A DNA stretch of 64,000 bases, from positions 16,123 to 80,122 of the forward strand of contig CAWJFP010000016.1 in assembly GCA_963842155.1 (NCBI GenBank), in the 5' to 3' direction. The position numbers were made by a program, and so were the translations under genes. Source of the stretch: CAWJFP01 sp963842155. Lineage in GTDB: Bacteria; Pseudomonadota; Alphaproteobacteria; JACZXZ01. The notes below the pieces were generated by a model. It was not told where the DNA came from. It saw only the letters and a list, made by a program, of their open reading frames with translations, and ran no database searches. Of the stretch, positions 29,233 through 37,157 are shown one piece after another; the first letter of the stretch is position 1; the number at the start of each line of letters is the position of its first letter.

Positions 29233-29885
29233 GTCGCAGCCTGTTCGATCCTCCGGTCGGGCAGTTTCCCGCAGCGCTGCCCCTCTTCCCCCTCAGCGGC
29301 ACCGTGCTGCTGCCGGGGGGCAAGCTGCCGCTCAACATCTTCGAGCCGCGCTATCTCGCCATGATCGGCGACGCGCTCAAGAGCGAGCGCATGATCGGCA
29401 TGGTGCAGCCGCGCGAAGGACAGGAGAAGGTGCAGAACCCCCCCGTCTACCGCACCGGCTGCGTCGGACGCATCACCAGCTTCGCCGAGACCGACGACGG
29501 CCGCTATCTCGTCACGCTTTCGGGGCTTTGCCGCTTCGACATCGCGGAAGAGCTGGAGCCGCAACATGGCTACCGCCGCGTGCGGGTGGATTTCGCGCCC
29601 TATCGCGCCGATCTCGAGGAGGCGCCCGACGGCGCCATCGATCGCCGGCGCCTGCTCGATTCGCTGCGCGCCTATTTCAAGGCGCAGGCCATCAAGGCCG
29701 ACTGGAAGGCGATCGAGGAATCCTCCGACGAGCGGCTGGTGAGCACCCTCGCCATGGTCTGCCCCTTCCAGCCCAACGAGAAGCAGGCGCTGCTCGAATC
29801 GCCCGACCTCATCGCCCGCGGCCGCACCATGATCGCCATCCTCGACATGGCCTCGCTCGGCCATGGCGGCGAGCTGAGGCACTAG
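29229..29885 (+). CDS. LON peptidase substrate-binding (LAN) domain protein
   Basis: 218 residues consisting only of the N-terminal substrate-binding domain of Lon protease: LPLFPLSGTVLLPGGKLPLNIFEPRYLAMI, GCVGRITSFAETDDGRYLVTLSGLCRF and the C-terminal helical FQPNEKQALLESPDL. There is no ATPase or protease domain. Translationally coupled to the thioredoxin gene, which suggests a shared role in protein quality control; the exact role is unknown. Confidence 0.92.
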   Translation: MSRSLFDPPVGQFPAALPLFPLSGTVLLPGGKLPLNIFEPRYLAMIGDALKSERMIGMVQPREGQEKVQNPPVYRTGCVGRITSFAETDDGRYLVTLSGLCRFDIAEELEPQHGYRRVRVDFAPYRADLEEAPDGAIDRRRLLDSLRAYFKAQAIKADWKAIEESSDERLVSTLAMVCPFQPNEKQALLESPDLIARGRTMIAILDMASLGHGGELRH

Positions 29886-29969
29886 ATAGTGATTTGAACA
29901 AGTTGAAGCATGCGCCCCCCTCACCCAGCTCCGGGTAAGGCTCGGCTCTCGCCTGCCAACCCTACGCGA

Positions 29970-29997
29970 CCCTCTCCCCCAAATTGGGGGGAGAGGG
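29970..29997. repeat. Intergenic palindrome (CCCTCTCCCC/GGGGAGAGGG repeat)
   Basis: CCCTCTCCCC and GGGGAGAGGG arms around a caaattgg centre, inside a longer 29910-30005 element beginning cccctcacccag. A related ctcaccc / gagggagaggg element lies at 56,030-56,120. This is a common dispersed repeat in high-GC Proteobacteria and could form a stable hairpin in transcripts in either direction. Confidence 0.6.
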
Positions 29998-30055
29998 TAG
30001 GGTGACGGGGGCTGCGGTTCCGCTCGAATGGAAAGCGCTCTGGTAGGTACCTCCC

Positions 30056-30253
30056 ATGACCGAGAACCGATCCGGCATCGATCCCAAGCTGCTCGAGATC
30101 CTGGTCTGCCCGCTGAGCAAGGGGCCGCTGCGCTACGACGCGGCGGCGAACGAGCTCATCAGCGAGAAGGCGGGCCTCGCCTATCCCATCCGCGACGGCA
30201 TCCCGATCATGCTGGTGGACGAGGCGCGCCGCATCGACGAAGCCAAGCCGTGA
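30056..30253 (+). CDS. Trm112 family protein
   Basis: 65 residues, UPF0434/Trm112: LLEILVCPLSKGPLRYDAAANELISEKAGLAYPIRDGIPIMLVDEARRI. Bacterial members often lack most zinc ligands; here only Cys in VCPL remains. In eukaryotes Trm112 activates methyltransferases; the bacterial partner is not known. Its stop overlaps the GTG start of the DUF971 gene. Confidence 0.93.
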   Translation: MTENRSGIDPKLLEILVCPLSKGPLRYDAAANELISEKAGLAYPIRDGIPIMLVDEARRIDEAKP

Positions 30254-30651
30254 CCGGCGGCCGCATCGCGACCGAGGGCGGCACCCGCCATTGGCCGGTC
30301 GAGATCCGGCTCAAGCAGGCCGAGCAGCGGCTCGAGATCGATTTCGACGACGGCGCGAGCTTCGCCTACCCGGCGGAGTATCTGCGCGTCGAGAGCCCCT
30401 CGGCGGAGGTCCAGGGCCATGGGCCGGGGCAGAAGCAGATTCTCGCCGGCCGCCGCCAGGTCGGCATCCTCAAGCTGGAGCCGGTCGGCAATTACGCCAT
30501 CCGCATCGCCTTCGACGATCTGCACGATACCGGCATCTATAGCTGGTCCTATCTCTATGAGCTGGGCCGGGAGCGGGAGGCGCGCTGGAAGGCTTATCTC
30601 GCCGCGCTCGAGGCACGCGGGCTGAGCCGCGATCCGAAGGCAAGGAAATAG
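30250..30651 (+). CDS. DUF971 (gamma-butyrobetaine hydroxylase-like N-terminal) protein
   Basis: 133 residues from GTG 30250 (GTGA overlap with Trm112). Matches the DUF971 fold: WPVEIRLKQAEQRLEIDFDDGASFAYPAEYLRVESPSAEVQGHGPGQKQ, VGILKLEPVGNYAIRIAFDDLHDTGIYSWSYLYELG. In eukaryotes this domain precedes trimethyllysine/butyrobetaine hydroxylases; bacterial stand-alone members are linked with Fe-S (apbC/mrp-like) functions. Same neighbourhood in other alphaproteobacteria. Confidence 0.92.
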   Translation: MTGGRIATEGGTRHWPVEIRLKQAEQRLEIDFDDGASFAYPAEYLRVESPSAEVQGHGPGQKQILAGRRQVGILKLEPVGNYAIRIAFDDLHDTGIYSWSYLYELGREREARWKAYLAALEARGLSRDPKARK

Positions 30652-30764
30652 TCGCCGCGTTCAACATGGCGTCATGAGATTCGAGACGCGCGGGCGAAGA
30701 GCCGGCGGCGTCCTTTGCCGGCGATCCATGTAGCGCTTTGAGGCCACACAGCTCGCGCACCCCC

Positions 30765-32051
30765 CTAGAGCCGCTCCTCGCGGACGAGGCGCGGCGGCCG
30801 CCCGGCGAGCCCCATGGCGTGACGCATGAAGAAGCGGCGCAAGGGCGCCGTCTCGTTGACCGCGGCGAGGCCGAGATCGCGCGCCAGCCGCAGCAGCGGC
30901 ACATCGTTCGAGAACAGCCGGTTGAGCGCGTCCGTGGCGAGGGCCAGCACGACATTGTCGAAGCGCCGCCGGCGCTGATAGCGCTCGAGCAGGTCGGCCT
31001 GGCCGAGATCGAGCCCGAGCCGCGCCGCGTCGACGAGGATCTCGGCGAGTGCCGCGACGTCGCGCAAGCCGAGATTGAGGCCCTGCCCGGCGATGGGATG
31101 GATGGCATGCGCCGCGTCGCCGACGAGCGCCAGGCGCTCGCCGACATAGCGCTCGGCATGGAGAAAGGCGAGCGGATAGCTCCAGCGCGGCCCCTCGAGG
31201 CGGATGCGGCCGAGCCAATCGCCGAAGCGGCGTTGGAGCGACGCCGCGAACCCCTCCTCATCGAGCGCCATGAGCCGGGGCGCCAGCGCGCGATGCTCGG
31301 TCCAGACAATGGAGGAGCGGTGGGGCGAGGAGCGGGTGCCGCGCATGGGCAAAAGGGCGAGCGGCCCCGCCGGCAGGAAGCGCTCATGCGCCACGCCCCG
31401 ATGCGGCCGCTCATGGGAAATCGTGCAAACGATGCCGGTCTGCGGATAGCTCCATTCGGCAACGGCGATGCCTGCCTCGTCGCGGATCGGCGAATTGCGC
31501 CCGTCGGCCGCGACGACGAGCTCGGCCGCGATCTCGCCCCCATAAGCGAGGCGCGCGCGGACGCGGCGCCGGTCGCGCTCCAGCGCGGCGAGCCGCGCGG
31601 GGGCAAGGATGGTCAGGCCGGGAAGCGTCCGCGCATGCGCGAGCAGGCCGCGGCGTATATCGCGGTTCTCGACGATGTAGCCGAGCGGATGCTCGCCGAG
31701 ATCTTCATGCCGATAATGGAGGAAGAGCAGCGACGGCCCGTCGGAGACGCGGATCTCGCGGATGGGCTCCGCCGCCTCGGCAAGGCCGGGCCAGACGCCG
31801 ATGCCGGCAAGCGCGCGCGCCGAGCCATAGGCGATGGCGGAGCTGCGCCCGTCGAAGCCGGCCTCCTGCTGCTGCTCGAGCGGCGCGCTGTCGAGCAGCA
31901 GCGTCTTGAGGCCGGCCCCGGCCAGCGCCGTCGCCAGGCTCATCCCGACCATGCCGCCGCCGATCACCAGGACCCGGCAATCGAGCCGCTCCGCTTCGGA
32001 AGCCTCATTCTCCATGAGGAGAGGATCGACCGCGGGAGGGCGGCTGTCCAT
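30765..32051 (-). CDS. UbiH/UbiF/COQ6-family FAD-dependent hydroxylase
   Basis: 428 residues. A class A flavoprotein monooxygenase of ubiquinone synthesis. The FAD-binding Rossmann motif is VLVIGGGMVGMSLATALAGAG (about 27-47), the central motif VVAADGRNSPIRDEAGI, and the C-terminal GDAAHAIHPIAGQGLNLGLRDVAAL is the UbiH-family signature. Which ring position it hydroxylates cannot be read from sequence. Convergent with DUF971. Confidence 0.93.
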   Translation of the reverse strand: MDSRPPAVDPLLMENEASEAERLDCRVLVIGGGMVGMSLATALAGAGLKTLLLDSAPLEQQQEAGFDGRSSAIAYGSARALAGIGVWPGLAEAAEPIREIRVSDGPSLLFLHYRHEDLGEHPLGYIVENRDIRRGLLAHARTLPGLTILAPARLAALERDRRRVRARLAYGGEIAAELVVAADGRNSPIRDEAGIAVAEWSYPQTGIVCTISHERPHRGVAHERFLPAGPLALLPMRGTRSSPHRSSIVWTEHRALAPRLMALDEEGFAASLQRRFGDWLGRIRLEGPRWSYPLAFLHAERYVGERLALVGDAAHAIHPIAGQGLNLGLRDVAALAEILVDAARLGLDLGQADLLERYQRRRRFDNVVLALATDALNRLFSNDVPLLRLARDLGLAAVNETAPLRRFFMRHAMGLAGRPPRLVREERL

Positions 32052-32208
32052 ATGCTCGCTCGCAGATTTGTTGCACCGCAGCGCGATTTCTAGCCAAGCC
32101 CGAAATCAGTTCTGCCGTTGTAGTAGGCTTTTGCCCGGATTTTGCTCTTTTTTTGAGCGCCGATGTCCTGCTTTCGGCCCTTGTTCTTGCCGCAGCGGCG
32201 CGCAAGCG

Positions 32209-32224
32209 TGGCATGTTTTTTGCT
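32209..32224 (+). promoter_or_regulatory. Sigma-54 promoter with no downstream protein gene
   Basis: TGGCATGTTTTTTGCT, a complete match to the sigma-54 consensus TGGCAYR-N4-TTGCW: GG at 32210-32211, ten bases, GC at 32222-32223. Transcription would start near 32235 and run into the strong terminator ending at 32350. The ubiH gene is on the opposite strand, so it is not the target. Confidence 0.65.
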
Positions 32225-32234
32225 CGATTATGGT

Positions 32235-32350
32235 CTCGACGGCGACGGGTAACGCGCGCATGCGGCCTAGAGCCGGCGAGGCATGACTGAGCTGAGCTTC
32301 TCCCCGATGGGTCGACTGGACCGGGGCGCCCTTGTCGCCCCGGTTTTTTA
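32235..32350 (+). ncRNA. Candidate sigma-54-dependent small RNA (~115 nt)
   Basis: Bounded by a consensus sigma-54 promoter upstream and a canonical terminator at its 3' end, with no credible protein gene between. A short ATG frame at 32283 runs through the terminator hairpin and antisense into the next gene, so it is not a likely product. An internal gcggcct...agccggc hairpin and an exposed C-rich CUUCUCCCC segment precede the terminator stem, the usual layout of a regulatory RNA that pairs with ribosome-binding sites. It lies ~0.7 kb from glnK-amt, which also has a sigma-54-type promoter. Existence as a transcript is inferred, not observed. Confidence 0.45.
32320..32350 (+). terminator. Rho-independent terminator
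   Basis: Perfect 9-bp stem ACCGGGGCG / CGCCCCGGT (32320-32328 with 32336-32344), 7-base loop, then TTTTTT. It works only on the plus strand; there is no T-run for the minus-strand gene that ends at 32388. Confidence 0.85.
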
Positions 32351-32387
32351 TTTTGCGTGGCGCGGTGCGAGGGCGAGGCCGCGCGGC

Positions 32388-32708
32388 TCAGGCGCCGCGG
32401 CAGCGGTGATAGAGGAAATAGCCGCCCGTCGAGGAGGCGAAGCGCGCGGTGAGGTCGCCCGAGCGGCGATCGAGATCGTAATAGCCGCCATGGAGCGTGT
32501 CATGCCAGCTGATCCAGCGCTCGCTGATCTCGGCGGGGAATGAATCGACCTGGCGCTGCTCGTAATCCACCTTGAGCTCCCAGTTGGCTCCGCTCGTCAG
32601 GTTGGTGCAGACGAGGACCGCCGCCGCCGCCCGGGCCGCGCCGCCGGTGCCAAAGATCACGCCGCCCGCCAGAATCGTCGCCAAACAGATCGATCGCGCG
32701 CCGCCCAT
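32388..32708 (-). CDS. Small secreted protein of unknown function
   Basis: 106 residues. A signal peptide with cleavage near AARA-AAAV, then a compact domain with two cysteines: VLVCTNLTSGANWELKVDYEQRQVDSFPAEISERWISWHD and LDRRSGDLTARFASSTGGYFLYHRCRGA. The pattern (residues laid out as a secreted beta-strand domain with a Cys pair) is seen in many alphaproteobacterial hypothetical proteins. No recognisable enzyme motif. Confidence 0.65.
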   Translation of the reverse strand: MGGARSICLATILAGGVIFGTGGAARAAAAVLVCTNLTSGANWELKVDYEQRQVDSFPAEISERWISWHDTLHGGYYDLDRRSGDLTARFASSTGGYFLYHRCRGA

Positions 32709-33026
32709 GCCGCTCCCCCGCCTTAGGCCCGTGAAATCCTAACGTCCCGATTCCGACGTTCGCAATAGCTCTTATTTCATGTTGCCCCGAAGGCCGACTG
32801 CTTTCTTTATGGGCATAAGCATTCATCTGCCGATTTTTTAGGCCGCAATTATCGCGCCGCAACATGGAGAGCGGCGGGAATCCGCGAACTCTTAGCAAGG
32901 CAACAACGCGGCACGCTTCTTGTAATTCCTGCCCGGGCCGTGAGCCGCCGGGGAAGGGCGGCCCCGCGAACGTCGCGCGGGCGGAACGCGAGGAAACGGT
33001 CGGGTCACGGAGGGGAACGAGAAAAT
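32709..33026. other. glnK upstream regulatory region
   Basis: 318 bases between a minus-strand secreted-protein gene and glnK. The stretch around 32,750-32,850 is AT-richer than the surroundings and precedes the sigma-54-type promoter at 32,909, as expected for an enhancer-binding region. I could not make out a clear NtrC palindrome. Confidence 0.4.
32909..32924 (+). promoter_or_regulatory. Sigma-54-type promoter of glnK-amt
   Basis: CGGCACGCTTCTTGTA: GG at 32910-32911, ten bases, then GT where consensus has GC; otherwise a close match to TGGCACG-N4-TTGCA. It is about 100 bases upstream of glnK, a gene classically activated by NtrC under nitrogen limitation. Confidence 0.5.
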
Positions 33027-33440
33027 ATGAAGCTTGTTGTCGCCATCATCAAGCCGTTCAAGCTCGACGAGGTGCGCCAGGCGCTCACCGAAGTCGGGGT
33101 CGAGGGGCTTACGGTCAGCGAGGTCAAGGGCTTCGGCAGGCAGAAGGGCCAGACCGAGATCTATCGCGGCGCCGAATATCAAAGCAGCCTGCTGCCCAAG
33201 ATCAAGATCGAGATCGCGTTGCGCGACAACATGGTCGAGGCCGTGCTGGAGGCCATCCAGAAGACCGCCGCCACCGGCAAGATCGGCGACGGCAAGGTCT
33301 TCGTCCTCGAGCTCGGCCAGGTGGTCCGCATCCGCACCGGCGAGCGCGATGCCCAGGCGCTGTGGGGGGCGACGGCGCGCGCGCAGCGCCGTCCGCGTCG
33401 CGTCTTTCATCAATCCGAGATCTCGAGAGGGTCGGCATGA
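33027..33440 (+). CDS. glnK: PII nitrogen regulatory protein (GlnK/GlnB type)
   Basis: PII signal protein that senses 2-oxoglutarate and ATP/ADP and gates the ammonium channel. The core MKLVVAIIKPFKLDEVRQALTEVGV, the T-loop GRQKGQTEIYRGAEYQ with Tyr51-equivalent, and GDGKVFVLELGQVVRIRTGERDAQAL are standard. PII normally ends at about that point (112 residues), but this frame runs on for ~25 residues (WGATARAQRRPRR...) across a run of six G at 33362-33367, to 137 in total. The tail is either stop-loss or an indel artefact. Start supported by GGAGGGG upstream. Confidence 0.92.
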   Translation: MKLVVAIIKPFKLDEVRQALTEVGVEGLTVSEVKGFGRQKGQTEIYRGAEYQSSLLPKIKIEIALRDNMVEAVLEAIQKTAATGKIGDGKVFVLELGQVVRIRTGERDAQALWGATARAQRRPRRVFHQSEISRGSA

Positions 33441-33487
33441 GGTTCAAAACCGGTTGCAACGAACACAAGCGCATGAAGGGTGATCGG

Positions 33488-34839
33488 ATGCGAGAGAGGA
33501 GGAGTTGGGCGATGGTGCCGGCGCTGGCGGCGCTCGCCACCCTCGCCTGCACCGGTGGCGCCTATGCCGACACGGTGAAGATCGACAGCGGCGACACCGC
33601 CTGGATGCTCACCTCGGTGGCGCTCGTCCTGATGATGACGATACCGGGGCTCGCCTTGTTCTATGGCGGCATGGTGCGCAAGAAGAACGTGCTCGCGACG
33701 GTGATGCAGAGCTTCGCCATCACCTGCCTCGTCACGGTGTTGTGGATGATCGTCAACTACTCGACCGCCTTCACCGCCGGCACGCCCTTTATCGGCGGCT
33801 TCACCCGCGTCTTCCTGCAAGGCGTGGTGAGCGACATCAACGCCGGCAGCGAAGGCGATCCCCTCGGTCAACTCGCTGGCGCCGACCATCCCCGAGATGG
33901 TCTATATGTGCTTCCAGATGACGTTCGCGATCATCACGCCGGCGCTCATCTGCGGCTCCTTCGCCGATCGCATGAAGTTCTCCGCCATGCTCTGGTTCAT
34001 CGGCCTGTGGGCGACCTTCGTCTATGCGCCGATCGCCCATTGGGTATGGGGCCCGGACGGCTTTCTCTCGAGCGGCAACGACAAGGCAATGGTGCATGTG
34101 CTCGACTTCGCCGGCGGCACGGTCGTGCATATCAATTCGGGCGTCGCCGGACTCATGTGCGCCCTCATGCTCGGCAAACGCAAGGGCTTGGGCCACGAGA
34201 ACATGGCGCCGCACAATCTCGTGCTGACCATGATCGGCGCCTCGCTCCTGTGGGTCGGCTGGTTCGGCTTCAACGCCGGCTCCGCCACCTCGGCCGGGCT
34301 GCAGGCCGGCATGGCCATGACGGTGACGCAGATCGCCACCGCCAGCGCCGCGCTCAGCTGGATGTTCGTCGAGTGGATCTTCAAGGGCAAGCCGAGCGTG
34401 CTCGGCATCTGCTCGGGCGCCGTGGCGGGGCTCGTCGCCATCACGCCGGCCTCGGGCTTCGTCGGCCCGGCGGGCTCGCTCGTCATCGGCTTCGTGGCGG
34501 GCGCGGTCTGCTATTGGGGCGCTGTCTGGCTCAAGGGCAAGATCGGCTATGACGACGCGCTCGACGCCTTCGGCGTCCATGCCGTCGGCGGCTTCGCGGG
34601 CGCCATGCTGACCGGCGTTTTCGCCATCAACGAATATGGCGGCACGCCGGGCCTCATCGAGGGCAATGCCGTCCAGGTCTGGTACCAGCTCGAGGGCATC
34701 GTCTGCGTCATCGTCTACGACGTGATCATGACGCCTCATTCTGCTCAAGCTCGTCGACATCTTCATCGGGCTGCGCGTGCCCGCGGAGGTCGAGGTCGAG
34801 GGTCTCGACATCAACCTTCATGGCGAGGTGGTGCAGTAA
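33488..34839 (+). CDS. amt: Ammonium transporter, two frameshifts
   Basis: Amt/AmtB channel with an N-terminal signal peptide (MRERRSWAMVPALAALATL...AYA), a conserved feature of the family, then TAWMLTSVALVLMMTIPGLALFYGGMVRKKNVL. The frame slips at about 33,865-33,872 and resumes one frame over at NSLAPTIPEMVYMCFQM. It stays intact through FDAFGVHAVGGFAGAMLTG and slips again near 34,735, resuming as ILLKLVDIFIGLRVPAEVEVEGLDINLHGEVVQ with the stop at 34,837-34,839. The reconstructed protein is normal length. Start could be the ATG at 33,437 overlapping the glnK stop. Confidence 0.88.
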
Positions 34840-34916
34840 GACGCGAGACCGGCGCGCGCGGGCGTCACGCCAGCGATCGGTTAGCCCGCGCCAAGGCCCA
34901 AGGCGCGTGGCGAAAG

Positions 34917-34950
34917 CGGCCCGGTCCAGGCAGGACCGGGCCGTTGCTTT
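34917..34950 (+). terminator. Terminator of glnK-amt
   Basis: Perfect 11-bp stem CGGCCCGGTCC / GGACCGGGCCG (34917-34927 with 34933-34943), 5-base loop, followed by TTGCTTT. Located 78 bases after the amt stop. Confidence 0.75.
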
Positions 34951-35065
34951 GCGAGGGCGAGAGCGAGGGCGGGCGCGCTTGCCCGATCCGGCTCTTTGCG
35001 CGTGAAACGCGCCGCCGCGGGCTATATGCTCGGCTGGCAACGGCACCGGCTCCAGGGGGACTCCC

Positions 35066-35293
35066 ATGAGCGACGAGGACCCGGCCCTCCATGCGAGAAT
35101 ATCGAAGATCGAGGGCCAGCTTCACTTTATCGGTCAAGTCCTCTGCGGCGCGGCAGGCTTCATCCCCGCTTATCTCGCCTATATATTCGTTGCCCAACAA
35201 CTCCAGCTCTTGCCGTCGCTGGCCGGCCTATCCGCTTTCGTCGTTTGGGCAATTGTCGGCTCTGTTCTCTGGCGCCTTTTCCGCAGGCATTAG
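35066..35293 (+). CDS. Small two-helix membrane protein
   Basis: 75 residues: a charged N-terminus with a short amphipathic helix (ARISKIEGQLHFIGQVL), then two hydrophobic segments at about 27-47 and 52-70, ending RLFRRH. AGGGGGA lies a few bases upstream. No family recognised. It lies at the left edge of an AT-richer block of unknown genes. Confidence 0.55.
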   Translation: MSDEDPALHARISKIEGQLHFIGQVLCGAAGFIPAYLAYIFVAQQLQLLPSLAGLSAFVVWAIVGSVLWRLFRRH

Positions 35294-35483
35294 GCGCGGC
35301 CGATCCGTCAGCCGACCTCGTCATCGCGCGGAGCCGGCGGCTTTTTTCGACGAAGGGGCGGCCAAAAATGAGGGCCGTAATAGGCGTGATAGGGAAGTCC
35401 GGCTGCTTTGCCCGCGCGGCCGCGTCCGATCATCGCGATCATCCATCGCAGATGGCCGAGGCGCCGCCAAAGCCACCAAGATT

Positions 35484-35714
35484 TTAGCGAAATCGGTCGT
35501 CGTCGAGAGGTAGTACCCACCGGATTTTGTCCGCAACGACATTTAGATTGTGGAAAAGCAGGTCCTTTACAATTGGTTCTAAGTCACCACGAATTGTAGT
35601 TAGGTCTCGGGCCGCCAAATGTAGCCCGGGAAGATGCGGGCTATGAACGCGTAAACGTCCATCGCGGCTTTTCTCGAATAAAATTTCAATCAGAAATTCT
35701 GTGGTTTGCGCCAT
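35484..35714 (-). CDS. Small unknown protein, HicB-like fold possible
   Basis: 76 residues from MAQTTEFLIEILFEKSRDGRLRVHSPHLPGLHLAARDLTTIRGDLEPI. The strand-strand-PGL-helix arrangement recalls HicB-type partial RNase H folds, but there is no DNA-binding part and no toxin gene beside it. A start at 35753 is also open. AT-rich compared with the core genes. Treat as hypothetical. Confidence 0.45.
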   Translation of the reverse strand: MAQTTEFLIEILFEKSRDGRLRVHSPHLPGLHLAARDLTTIRGDLEPIVKDLLFHNLNVVADKIRWVLPLDDDRFR

Positions 35715-35918
35715 GGTCCGCCAAGGACTCACCAAGGAATGCGCATTATGCACGGTTTGTCGTGTTGGTCAATAATTAATATTATGAATCAAATACTTAC
35801 CTAAGTCGTTGAGAGGTTCACCTTTTTGATTTGGCTTGCTCCCCGCTACGGGTCCGCCGACAGGTGATGGGCTCGCATTCGACGTCCTTGAGCGCTTTCG
35901 CGGTGCTCGCCGCGTCTG

Positions 35919-36113
35919 TCACTGGTTCAAGAACCTATCGAGGTCCGCATTCCAACGGGTAAGCCGCTCTATGTCAGCAACCGTTGTATCTACCTGAGGG
36001 CCGCCAGCTCGCCGCTCGCCACTCCGCATGCCAGCGGCGAAAGCGTCTAGCTGTTGCTGATTGTCGGCCTTTAGCCGAAGCAACTCACTACGCGCGCGTT
36101 CAATTAACGTCAT
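35919..36113 (-). CDS. Small unknown protein
   Basis: 64 residues, highly charged and predicted helical (MTLIERARSELLRLKADNQQQLDAFAAGMRSGERRAGG ... WNADLDRFLNQ). No family recognised. It is in the low-GC block between amt and ftsK; its frame does not shadow another gene. Confidence 0.4.
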   Translation of the reverse strand: MTLIERARSELLRLKADNQQQLDAFAAGMRSGERRAGGPQVDTTVADIERLTRWNADLDRFLNQ

Positions 36114-36188
36114 TGTGCTAGCCCTTCATTTGTCTCGACCACCCTCTATAATATAGGAAACGAGGGTTTCGCGCGACAGGAACCGCTC

Positions 36189-36629
36189 ATGGATGCTGGG
36201 CAGAAAAATAAATTCGACGCGCTGATGCGGTTAGCGGAATTTCGAAATTCCCGAATTGCCCATCGTAGAAGCCACGAGTGGAAAGTCACAGTCGCTCTAT
36301 GGGCGCTGCTCGGTTGGGGTATCGTCTACCCGCCCCAAACCGGGCATTGCTGGCTCTTTTTCGCTTTAGCAATGGGCCTAGTGGTTATTGTCATCGGCCA
36401 TGCTTTCGGCTGGATCGGCTCGCATTGGGACTCTTCAACAAAAGACCAGAAAATTGCACTTGATTACACCGATCTCGCACAAGAAATCGTAGCGCCGCAG
36501 CTCACCAAGCAGTCTTATAAACAGCGGTGCAATTTTCTTTGCGACATACGCTGTTGGTTCCAAATCGGCGCCACTACGCTTCTTGCTATTGGTGTTCTCT
36601 TATCAGCCTGGAATCATCCTGTCGGTTAG
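36189..36629 (+). CDS. Unknown protein with two or three membrane helices
   Basis: 146 residues. The N-terminus is charged (KFDALMRLAEFRNSRIAHRRSHEWK), followed by hydrophobic segments at about 35-50, 53-75 and 122-140, with a polar domain between the second and third that contains Cys residues. A ribosome-binding site (AGGAACCG) is present. The composition is AT-richer than the neighbouring core genes. No family recognised; plausible island gene. Confidence 0.5.
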   Translation: MDAGQKNKFDALMRLAEFRNSRIAHRRSHEWKVTVALWALLGWGIVYPPQTGHCWLFFALAMGLVVIVIGHAFGWIGSHWDSSTKDQKIALDYTDLAQEIVAPQLTKQSYKQRCNFLCDIRCWFQIGATTLLAIGVLLSAWNHPVG

Positions 36630-36707
36630 CAGCCGACAGGGCGGGAATGACTCCCCGCCCCGTCTCGCTGTATCCTAGGGGCGCCAGCCAACCTAGGAGT
36701 GAATGTT

Positions 36708-37079
36708 GTGGCATATGATACCGACATCATCATCGAGATACAGGGTTGTGACATCGACCCTGCGATTCCTCTAACCACTGCACAACCAAGGTTCATGCGA
36801 GTACACACGCGAACTACGATCGGGCCGCTGGACTTGTGCGTTTCACTGACCGCTGCCCCAAAGTTAGCCGAAGCGATCATGACGCAGACGAAGGATGTTC
36901 GATTCGATGCGCACGAAATCGACGCAAACCTAGCGCCCAACGGCAAAACCGGGATATTGACCATCGTGAATCCGACACAAGCCTTGACGGTCGGATTGCA
37001 GCGGTCGGTTCTGAAAAGACTTCAAACCCGTATCTCAAATTTACTGCGCGATACAACTCCGCCCACTCATCGGACGTAA
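36708..37079 (+). CDS. Unknown small protein
   Basis: 123 residues. The GTG at 36708 is chosen because AGGAG at 36695-36699 stands eight bases before it; the GTG at 36699 overlaps that site. The protein looks soluble and beta-rich (DTDIIIEIQGCDIDPAIPLTTAQPRF, TRTTIGPLDLCVSLTAAPKLAEAIM) with a helical end. No family recognised. Low-GC island member. Confidence 0.45.
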   Translation: MAYDTDIIIEIQGCDIDPAIPLTTAQPRFMRVHTRTTIGPLDLCVSLTAAPKLAEAIMTQTKDVRFDAHEIDANLAPNGKTGILTIVNPTQALTVGLQRSVLKRLQTRISNLLRDTTPPTHRT

Positions 37080-37157
37080 GAGGGCGGTACGATGGCGCGG
37101 TCTCACCATCACGCCGCTCATTAGCTAACCTCCTACATATGCGCGCGGGGATATTAA

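Noticed and set aside
32283..32543. Short plus-strand frame starting inside the sRNA candidate
   Set aside because: It runs through the terminator hairpin and antisense to a secreted-protein gene; the terminator would end its mRNA.
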